Assembly: GCA_018882485.1 (NCBI GenBank)
Contig: VERU01000176.1
Coordinates: 1 to 5,979 of the forward strand
DNA from: Rhodoferax sp.
Lineage (GTDB): Bacteria; Pseudomonadota; Gammaproteobacteria; Burkholderiales; Burkholderiaceae_C
Length of the DNA stretch: 5,979 nucleotides
Direction of reading: 5' to 3'
The notes below the pieces were generated by a model that saw nothing but the letters and a program-made list of their open reading frames with translations, did not search any database and had not been told where the DNA came from. A program made the position numbers and the translations under genes. Shown here in pieces: positions 1-5,607 of this stretch. The stretch's first letter is position 1; the number at the start of each line of letters is the position of its first letter.

Positions 1-1
1 C

Positions 2-346
2 CTGGGCAACCTGAAGGTGGGCACGTCCACCAACAACGACTTCTCGGGCAAGGGCGGCACCGAAAGCGCCAACACCTTCTCGGGCACCATCACCGCCACC
101 GTGACCGAGGTGCTGCCCAACGGCCACCTGGCCGTGGCCGGCGAGAAGCAGATCGGCGTCAACCAGAACGTCGACGTGCTGCGCTTCTCGGGCACCATCG
201 ATCCCCGCGCCGTGCAGCCCGGCAACGTGGTGAGTTCCACCAAGGTGGCCAACGCCCGCATCGAGTCGCGGGGGCGCGGCGCGCAGGCCGAAGCCCAGAC
301 AGTTGGCTGGTTATCCCGGTTCTTTTTCAGCCTTCTGCCGTTCTAA
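2..346 (+). CDS. flgH: Flagellar L-ring protein FlgH, C-terminal part (5' end outside the window)
   Basis: This is the last 114 residues of FlgH, the outer-membrane lipoprotein that forms the L ring around the distal rod of the Gram-negative flagellar motor. The frame is open from base 2 to a TAA stop at 344-346. Recognisable family segments, in order, are GKGGTESANTFSGTI, LPNGHLAVAGEKQI, NQNVDVLRFSGTIDPR, VSSTKVANARIE and the terminal GWLSRFFFSLLPF. All line up with the C-terminal half of enterobacterial FlgH (about 230 residues) as I recall it. The N-terminal lipoprotein signal lies upstream and cannot be seen. A GTG at 17 is an internal valine codon and not a start. flgI follows after 34 nt, the usual L-ring then P-ring order. 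The tail is complete and looks intact. Confidence 0.95.
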   Translation: MGNLKVGTSTNNDFSGKGGTESANTFSGTITATVTEVLPNGHLAVAGEKQIGVNQNVDVLRFSGTIDPRAVQPGNVVSSTKVANARIESRGRGAQAEAQTVGWLSRFFFSLLPF

Positions 347-365
347 AGGTGGCCAGAATCATGCC

Positions 366-371
366 GAGGGG
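366..371 (+). promoter_or_regulatory. Ribosome binding site of flgI
   Basis: GAGGGG lies 9 nt upstream of the ATG at 381. This selects the start that gives a complete signal peptide, over an upstream in-frame extension reaching back to 303 inside flgH. The purine run is a moderate match to the Shine-Dalgarno sequence. Confidence 0.6.
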
Positions 372-380
372 TATCCACGC

Positions 381-1538
381 ATGCAGGCCATCTTCCACCT
401 TGTCTGTCGACACATCGGCCCAGCCGCAGGGCGCGGCCGGGCCGCCTTGCTGGGGGGCCTGCTGTTGCTGCTGGCCTGCACCGCGCAAGCCGGTCGCATC
501 AAGGAAGTGGCCGCCGTCGAGGGTGTGCGCAGCAACCAGCTGACCGGCTTCGGCCTGGTGGTGGGGCTGGACGGCACCGGCGACCAGACCACCCAGATGC
601 CCTACACCGCCCAGGGCCTGACCAATTACCTGCAGCAACTCGGCATCACGCTGCCGGCCGCTTCGGTGTCCCAGCTGCAGCTCAAGAACGTCGCCGCCGT
701 GCTGGTCACCGCCCAGCTGCCGGCCTTCGCCCGCCCCGGGCAGATGCTGGATGTCAACGTCTCGTCCATGGGCAATGCCAAATCCCTCAAGGGCGGCATG
801 CTGATCGCCACGCCGCTGCGCGGCGCCGACGGCGAGGTCTACGCGCTGGCCCAGGGCAACCTGGTGGTGGCCGGGGCCGGCGCCGCGGCCGGGGGCAGCA
901 AGGTGCAGGTCAACCACCTGAGCGCCGGCCGCATTCCGGCAGGCGCTCAGGTCGAGCGCAGCGTGCCCACCCCGCTGCTCGAGGGCAACAGCATCAACCT
1001 GGGCCTGGAGGCCTCGGATTTCCAGACCGCCCGGCGAGTGGCCCAGGCCATCAACCGCCGCTTCGGTGAGGGTTCGGCGCGCGCACTGGATGGCCGCACC
1101 GTGCAGGTCAAGGCGCCGGTCGACTCGGACGCCCGCATCGCCTTCATCGCCGAAATGGAGGAACTATCGCTGGAGAGCAGCACCCCTGCGGCCAAGGTCG
1201 TCATCAACTCGCGCACCGGCTCCATCGTGCTGAACCAGGCGGTGACCCTGGGGGCCTGTGCCATCGCACACGGCAACCTGTCGATCAGCATCAGCTCCAC
1301 GCCGGTCATCAGCCAGCCCAACGCCCTGTCCACCGGTGGCCAGACCGTGGTCACCGAGAAAAGCAACATCCAGATCAAGCAGGAACCGGGCATGCTGATC
1401 CAGGTCCCGGCCGCGCCGCAGCTCTCGGACGTGGTGCGCGCCCTCAACGCGGTGGGTGCGACGCCGCAGGACCTGCTGGCCATCCTGCAGGCCATCAAGG
1501 CGGCCGGCGCGCTCAATGCCGAACTGGAGGTGATCTGA
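381..1538 (+). CDS. flgI: Flagellar P-ring protein FlgI
   Basis: FlgI (385 aa; about 365 in E. coli) is a periplasmic protein whose polymer forms the P ring around the rod in the peptidoglycan layer. Residues 1-37 form a Sec signal: an Arg-containing stretch (R10, R18, R20), a Leu-rich core at 23-31 and a predicted cut after AQA (35-37), leaving GRIKEV, as in other FlgI proteins. Family motifs include GLDGTGDQ (62-69), SSMGNAKSL (128-136), VINSRTG (274-280) and the end ALNAELEVI. The ATG at 381 is chosen for its ribosome site and signal peptide; the frame stays open upstream to 303 but that stretch overlaps flgH. Two oddities: Cys33 sits in a lipobox-like LLAC just before the usual cut site, and mature FlgI has only one cysteine (C293), whereas E. 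coli FlgI has two joined by a disulfide. flgJ begins 1 nt after the stop. Confidence 0.96.
   Translation: MQAIFHLVCRHIGPAAGRGRAALLGGLLLLLACTAQAGRIKEVAAVEGVRSNQLTGFGLVVGLDGTGDQTTQMPYTAQGLTNYLQQLGITLPAASVSQLQLKNVAAVLVTAQLPAFARPGQMLDVNVSSMGNAKSLKGGMLIATPLRGADGEVYALAQGNLVVAGAGAAAGGSKVQVNHLSAGRIPAGAQVERSVPTPLLEGNSINLGLEASDFQTARRVAQAINRRFGEGSARALDGRTVQVKAPVDSDARIAFIAEMEELSLESSTPAAKVVINSRTGSIVLNQAVTLGACAIAHGNLSISISSTPVISQPNALSTGGQTVVTEKSNIQIKQEPGMLIQVPAAPQLSDVVRALNAVGATPQDLLAILQAIKAAGALNAELEVI
1526..1535 (+). promoter_or_regulatory. Strong ribosome binding site of flgJ inside the flgI 3' end
   Basis: GGAGGTGATC is a ten-base perfect complement to the usual 3' end of bacterial 16S rRNA (GATCACCTCC). 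It lies within the last codons of flgI, which encode the conserved LEVI end. The GGAGG core ends 9 nt before the flgJ ATG at 1540. Ribosomes finishing flgI would uncover and occupy this site, which suggests coupled translation. Confidence 0.8.
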
Positions 1539-1539
1539 C

Positions 1540-2439
1540 ATGGGCCCGGGCCGGCTGTCCTCCACCCCCGACGCGCTGGCGGCCGACGCCCGCACGCTCG
1601 GTCAGCTCAAGGCCCGCGCCGGCGACCAGGATCCCGGTGCGGTGCAGGAAGCAGCCCGGCAGTTCGAGTCGCTGTTCATGCGGGAACTGCTCAAGAGCAT
1701 GCGCGAGGCGACCATGAAATCCGGGCTGATGGACAGCCCGGGCACCGACCTGGGCACCGACCTGCTGGACCAGCAGTTCGCGGTCCAGATGTCGGGGCGG
1801 CCCGGCGGGCTGTCGGACCTGATCGCGCGCCAGCTCACGCGGCAGATGGGCGGCAGCGAGGCCCCGGCGGGGACCGCTGCCACCCGCCCGGCCGCCAGCC
1901 TGCCGGCGCCAGCCCAGACCATCGCCCCCACCGGCAACGCGGCAACACCCCCGCCACCCGCCGGCACGACGCAGAGCCGCTTTGTCCAGCGCCACAGCGA
2001 GGCGGCCGAGCGCGTGGCCCGGGACAGCGGCATTCCCGCCAGCTACATGATCGGGCAGGCCGGTCACGAGACCGGCTGGGGTCGCCAGGAAATCCGCCAG
2101 AAGGACGGCAGCCCCTCTTTCAACCTGTTCGGCATCAAGGCGGGCGCCGGCTGGACCGGCAAGGTGGCCGAGGTCACCACCACCGAGTACGTGAACGGCG
2201 TGCCGCGCAAGACCGTGGCCCGATTCCGGGCCTACGATTCCTACGAGGCCTCCTTCAAGGACTATGCGCGCCTGATCAACGAATCGCCCCGCTATGCCCG
2301 GGCGCGCGAGCAGACCGGCTCGGTCACCGCCTTTGCCACGGGGCTGCAGCGCGCCGGCTACGCCACCGACCCCGACTACGCCAGCAAGCTCAGCCGGGCC
2401 ATCAACGCCACGCTGCGGCTGCAGCGGGCCCAGGCCTGA
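1540..2439 (+). CDS. flgJ: Flagellar rod assembly protein and peptidoglycan hydrolase FlgJ
   Basis: FlgJ (299 aa, close to the usual length of about 315) caps the growing rod in the periplasm and opens the peptidoglycan for it. Residues about 25-103 are the rod-binding domain, with FESLFMRELLKSM starting at F42 and GTDLLDQQFAVQMS. Residues about 103-146 are an Ala/Pro/Thr-rich linker. Residues about 147-295 are a GH73 glucosaminidase-type domain. Its AGHETGWG motif holds the likely catalytic acid E177, NLFGIK spans 195-200, and the conserved aromatic motif GYATDPDY contains Y274. There is no signal peptide, as expected for a protein exported by the flagellar type III system. The ATG at 1540 lies 1 nt after the flgI stop behind an excellent ribosome site. 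The two-domain form is typical of beta- and gammaproteobacteria; many other bacteria keep only the rod-binding half. No defect is visible. Confidence 0.95.
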   Translation: MGPGRLSSTPDALAADARTLGQLKARAGDQDPGAVQEAARQFESLFMRELLKSMREATMKSGLMDSPGTDLGTDLLDQQFAVQMSGRPGGLSDLIARQLTRQMGGSEAPAGTAATRPAASLPAPAQTIAPTGNAATPPPPAGTTQSRFVQRHSEAAERVARDSGIPASYMIGQAGHETGWGRQEIRQKDGSPSFNLFGIKAGAGWTGKVAEVTTTEYVNGVPRKTVARFRAYDSYEASFKDYARLINESPRYARAREQTGSVTAFATGLQRAGYATDPDYASKLSRAINATLRLQRAQA

Positions 2440-2458
2440 ACCTGCGCCGGGCTGAACC

Positions 2459-4390
2459 ATGAACGGCATCATCAACATCGGCTTGCGCTCGCTGCAGGCC
2501 AACCAGTCGGCCCTGCAGGTCATCGGCAACAACATTGCCAATGTCAACACGCCGAACTACTCGCGCCAGTCGGCCGTGCTCAGCAGCGCGGGCACCCAGT
2601 TCTCCGGCAGCGGCTTTTACGGCAAGGGCGTCGACGTGGTGGCGGTGCAGCGCCACCACAGCGAGTACCTGACCCAGCAGGCGGCGCTGTCGGCCTCGGT
2701 GTCGGCGGGCGATACGCGGCGGCTGGAGCAGCTCAAGCAGCTCGAAGACATCTTCCAGGGCGGGGCGGCCGGTCTGGGGTCGGCCATCAACGACATGATG
2801 AACGCCTTCAGCGACGCCGCCAGCGCACCCACCGACCTGGCGGCGCGATCGGTGGTGCTCACGCGCATCGACGAAACCTCGGCCCGCTTTCGCGCCGCCA
2901 CCAGCCGCATGGACGACCTGCAGCGCGGCGTCATGGCCGAGCTCAACGACGCCACCCGCACGGTGAACCGCCTGGCGGTGCAGAACGGCAAGATCAACAC
3001 CGACATCGCCCGCGCCGTGGGCACCGGCCAGGAACCCAACGACCTGCTGGACCAGCGCGACCGCATGATCGCCGAACTCAGCGACCTGGTGCAGACCCGC
3101 GTGATCGGCGCCAGCGACGGCACGGTGAGCGTCTTCATCGCCGGCAGCCAGCCGCTGGTGCTGGGCGGCCAGATCCACGAATTCGGCCTGGCGCGCGATC
3201 TCTACGGCGACCCGGCCAAGATCAAGCTCACCATGGACGTGAACGGGGCCATCACGCCGATCGAGGAGGCCACGCTGGGCGGCGGCAAGATCGCCGGTCT
3301 GCTGCGTTTCCAGAACAGCGATCTGGCCGATGCCGGCAACCTGCTGGGCCGGCTGGCCCTGGCCATCGGCACCGTGGTCAACGACCAGCACCACCTGGGC
3401 CTGGACCTGGACGGCAACGCCGGCGGCGACCTGATCCAGCTGCCCCCCATACCCGGTGGCCTGCCGGCCTCCGGCAACACCGGCACAGCCAGCCTGCAGG
3501 TTGCGGTGCAGACCGCCCCGTCCTCGGGCGCGTCGCTGCTGACCACCTCCAATTACCAGGTGAGCTTCACCGGCGCGACGGCGGGCAACATCATCCGGCT
3601 GTCGGACGGTCAGGTCACCGCTTTCACCGGCCTGCCGGCCAGCGTGGACGGGCTGCAGATCAGCCTGGGCGGCGGCACGGCGGCCGCCGGCGACAACTTC
3701 CTGCTGACGCCGTTCAGCCAGGCCGCCAAGTCGATCCAGACCGCATTCGCGGCGCCCCGTGCACTGGCGCTTAGCAACCCGATCAGCGCCCTTGCGGCCT
3801 CGACCAACACCGGTACGCTGGTGGTCGACGGGCTGACCACACGCTCGCTGCCGGCCCCGGCAGCGGTGACCCTGAGCTTCACCTCGGCAACCACCTATAC
3901 CCGCTCGGACACCGGGGCCACGGTCTACACCTACGCAGCCGGCCAGGCCATCGAATACGACACCACCCCGCCGGCCACCACCGGCTGGGCGCTGACCCTC
4001 AAGGGCAGCCCCAAGGCCGCAGACACCGTGCTGGTGGGCGCCAACGCCGTGGTCCAGCCCAATGCCGACCCCCGGCTCAATGGCGGCAACGCGCGCTCCC
4101 TGCTGAATCTGCGGGATGCCACCCTGTTCGACGGCTCGGTGCTGTCCGACGGTTATGCCGGTGTGCTGTCCCAGGTCGGCGTCATGGTGCAAGGCGCCAC
4201 CACGGCCGCCGACGTCTCCAGCGCCATCGCCGCCAACGTCGAGCAGGACCGCAGCGCCGTCTCGGGCGTCAACCTCGACGAGGAAGCCGCGCGCATGCTG
4301 CAGTACCAGCAGGCCTACCAGGCCTCGGCCAAGATGCTGCAGATGGCGCAGGGCATGTTCGACGCCCTGATGCAGAACCTGGTCCGATAA
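2459..4390 (+). CDS. flgK: Flagellar hook-associated protein 1 (FlgK, HAP1)
   Basis: FlgK (643 aa; about 547 in E. coli) forms the first of the two junction layers between hook and filament and is exported by the flagellar type III apparatus. The N-terminus has the rod/hook/HAP signature: LQANQSALQVIGNNIANVNT followed by PNYSRQ, then GKGVDVVAVQR. NDQHHLGLDLDG begins at N308. The C-terminus has the family's helical end, with SGVNLDEEAARML (602-614), YQQAYQASAKMLQ and a final NLVR. The extra length lies in the middle, where two beta-rich, Ser/Thr/Gly-rich segments (about 365-418 and 470-529) resemble each other and a segment of FlgL; these are probably surface domains. The ATG at 2459 fits the family N-terminus, but no good Shine-Dalgarno sequence precedes it. 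It lies 19 nt after flgJ and 24 nt before flgL. Confidence 0.96.
   Translation: MNGIINIGLRSLQANQSALQVIGNNIANVNTPNYSRQSAVLSSAGTQFSGSGFYGKGVDVVAVQRHHSEYLTQQAALSASVSAGDTRRLEQLKQLEDIFQGGAAGLGSAINDMMNAFSDAASAPTDLAARSVVLTRIDETSARFRAATSRMDDLQRGVMAELNDATRTVNRLAVQNGKINTDIARAVGTGQEPNDLLDQRDRMIAELSDLVQTRVIGASDGTVSVFIAGSQPLVLGGQIHEFGLARDLYGDPAKIKLTMDVNGAITPIEEATLGGGKIAGLLRFQNSDLADAGNLLGRLALAIGTVVNDQHHLGLDLDGNAGGDLIQLPPIPGGLPASGNTGTASLQVAVQTAPSSGASLLTTSNYQVSFTGATAGNIIRLSDGQVTAFTGLPASVDGLQISLGGGTAAAGDNFLLTPFSQAAKSIQTAFAAPRALALSNPISALAASTNTGTLVVDGLTTRSLPAPAAVTLSFTSATTYTRSDTGATVYTYAAGQAIEYDTTPPATTGWALTLKGSPKAADTVLVGANAVVQPNADPRLNGGNARSLLNLRDATLFDGSVLSDGYAGVLSQVGVMVQGATTAADVSSAIAANVEQDRSAVSGVNLDEEAARMLQYQQAYQASAKMLQMAQGMFDALMQNLVR
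3551..3712 (+). repeat. FlgK beta-rich module, copy 1 (protein-level repeat)
   Basis: This encodes FlgK residues 365-418, starting NYQVSFTG and ending GDNFLLTP. By eye the pattern is an aromatic-led strand, a turn, a second strand, GLQISLGGG, then A-GD-F-L-TP. The same order of elements occurs in FlgL 219-278 and, more loosely, in FlgK 470-529. Similarity is at protein level only; no DNA repeat is apparent. Boundaries are approximate. Confidence 0.45.
3866..4045 (+). repeat. FlgK beta-rich module, copy 2 (protein-level repeat)
   Basis: This encodes FlgK residues 470-529, starting VTLSFTSATTYT and ending ADTVLVGAN. It shares AAGQAIEYD and LTLKGSPKAADTV with the GQAIQFDG and HGAPANGDTV elements of FlgL, so it resembles the FlgL module more than copy 1 does. 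It is a diverged protein-level repeat with approximate edges. Confidence 0.45.
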
Positions 4391-4414
4391 GCCGACCCGC
4401 CCCGGAAGCCCGCC

Positions 4415-5605
4415 ATGCGCATGAGCACCGCCAACCTGTACGAGAAATCGCTGCAGAACCTCTACACCCGCCAGAGCGACCTCGCCAGCCAGCAGGAACG
4501 GCTGACCTCGGGCAAGCGGATCAACCGCGCCAGCGACGACCCCACCGCCGTGGCCCAGGCCGAGCGCGCCCACACCCGGCTGGGGCGCATAGCCAGCGAC
4601 CAGCGGGCGCTGGAAGTGCAACGCAACGCCATCTCGCTGGCCGAATCGACGCTGGGCGACGCCGCCGGCGTCATGCAGCGCCTGCGCGAGCTGACGGTGC
4701 AGGCCGGTAACGGCTCGCTCAATGCGTCCAACCGCGCCGTGATCACCCAGGAAATGCGCGGTCTGCGCGAACAGTTGCTGGCGCTGGCCAACACCCGCGA
4801 TGCCAACGCCAATCCGCTGTTCGGGGGCCTGGGCAGCGCGGGCGCGCCCTTCGTCGACACCGGCGCCGGCGTGGTGTTCAACGGCATCGCCGGTCAGGCT
4901 GCGGCCGGCGAATTCAGCGTGCCCGGGGTGATGGACGGCCAGGCCGTCTGGATGGACGTGGCCAGCGGCAATGGCAGCTTCACCAGCGCGTTGGGCGGCA
5001 CCAATACCGGCAGCCTGTGGACCGACACCGGACAGGTCACCAACCCGTCGGCGCTCACCGGCAACCAGTACACCATCACCTTCAACGTCACCGGCAGCAC
5101 GACCACCTACAACGTGGTCAACACCACCACCGCCACCCCCGTGGCCACCGCCGTGCCCTATGTGGACGGACAGGCCATCCAGTTTGACGGGCTGTCGCTG
5201 GTGCCGCATGGCGCACCCGCCAACGGCGATACCGTCCAGGTGAGCCCGAGCGCCACCACCGACGTGTTCTCCGTCATCGACCAGGCCGTGGCCGGCATCG
5301 GCCAGGCCTCGGCGCCGCTGCGCAACCAGGCCAGCACCCTGGCGCTGGCCCAGCTCGACAGCGCGCTGGCCCGGTTGCAGGCAGCGCGCAGCCAGGCGGG
5401 CCAGTGGATGGGCCGGGCCGACACCATCCAGACGGCGCAGGAGGGTCGCACCGTGCAGCTGGAAGCCGATCGCTCCCGCGCGGAAGACCTCGACATGGTG
5501 CAGGGCATCTCCGATTTCACCAAGTTCCAGACCGGCTACCAGGCCGCGCTGCAGTCCTACGCCCAGGTGCAGCAGCTCTCGCTGTTCAACTTCATCAAGG
5601 GCTGA
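4415..5605 (+). CDS. flgL: Flagellar hook-associated protein 3 (FlgL, HAP3)
   Basis: FlgL (396 aa; about 317 in E. coli) is the flagellin-like second junction protein, assembled on FlgK before filament growth. The N-terminus MRMSTANLYEKSL matches the family's MR-ST start, which supports the ATG at 4415 over the ATG two codons later at 4421. LTSGKRI (30-36) and SDDP (40-43) are flagellin-type motifs, followed by a long helix and the LFGG turn (135-138). Residues about 139-282 are a variable, beta-rich outer region. It includes a module at 219-278 (YTITFNV to GDTVQVSP) similar to segments of FlgK and accounts for the extra length. The C-terminal helices run from DVFSVIDQAV (283 on) to QQLSLFNFIKG. 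A GGAAG at 4404-4408 is a fair ribosome site, 6 nt from the ATG. The gene lies 24 nt after flgK, with another ORF 2 nt downstream. Confidence 0.95.
   Translation: MRMSTANLYEKSLQNLYTRQSDLASQQERLTSGKRINRASDDPTAVAQAERAHTRLGRIASDQRALEVQRNAISLAESTLGDAAGVMQRLRELTVQAGNGSLNASNRAVITQEMRGLREQLLALANTRDANANPLFGGLGSAGAPFVDTGAGVVFNGIAGQAAAGEFSVPGVMDGQAVWMDVASGNGSFTSALGGTNTGSLWTDTGQVTNPSALTGNQYTITFNVTGSTTTYNVVNTTTATPVATAVPYVDGQAIQFDGLSLVPHGAPANGDTVQVSPSATTDVFSVIDQAVAGIGQASAPLRNQASTLALAQLDSALARLQAARSQAGQWMGRADTIQTAQEGRTVQLEADRSRAEDLDMVQGISDFTKFQTGYQAALQSYAQVQQLSLFNFIKG
5069..5248 (+). repeat. FlgL beta-rich module related to the FlgK repeats
   Basis: This encodes FlgL residues 219-278, starting YTITFNVTG, through YNVVNTTT, DGQAIQFDGLSLV and GAPANGDTVQVSP. 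The pattern of strand, Y-x-V strand, GQ-I-FDG, then G-PA-GDT, repeats in FlgK 470-529 and in part in FlgK 365-418. It is recognised by eye at protein level only. Confidence 0.45.
5597..5601 (+). promoter_or_regulatory. Ribosome binding site of the ORF after flgL
   Basis: AAGGG lies within the last codons of flgL, 6 nt before the GTG at 5608. It decides the start of the downstream frame, which begins 2 nt after the flgL stop, and suggests translational coupling to flgL. Confidence 0.5.
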
Positions 5606-5607
5606 CC

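Noticed and set aside
303..380. N-terminal extension of FlgI back to 303
   Set aside because: It would overlap the end of flgH and place 26 extra residues before the signal peptide. The ATG at 381 has its own ribosome site and gives a normal exported precursor.
349..543. Plus-strand 64-codon frame overlapping the flgI start
   Set aside because: Its product is Pro/Arg/Cys/Ser-rich, typical of an out-of-frame reading of flgI. The nearby ribosome-site-like sequence is reported as a finding, but I do not call a gene.
1513..2550. Minus-strand open frame of 345 codons opposite flgJ
   Set aside because: It lies fully opposite a well-recognised two-domain FlgJ, has shadow-type Gly/Ala/Arg/His composition, and shows no family motif.
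4116..4370. Plus-strand 84-codon frame inside flgK, and a similar one at 4971-5243 inside flgL
   Set aside because: Both are Pro/Ser/Arg-rich frame-shifted readings of the real genes, with no independent ribosome site or motif.
4383..4390. TCCGATAA at the end of flgK, close to the flagellar sigma-28 -10 element GCCGATAA, upstream of flgL
   Set aside because: The sequence 11 nt upstream (GCCCTGAT) does not match the sigma-28 -35 element TAAAGTTT. The -10 likeness comes from the last codons and stop of flgK, so it is probably chance.
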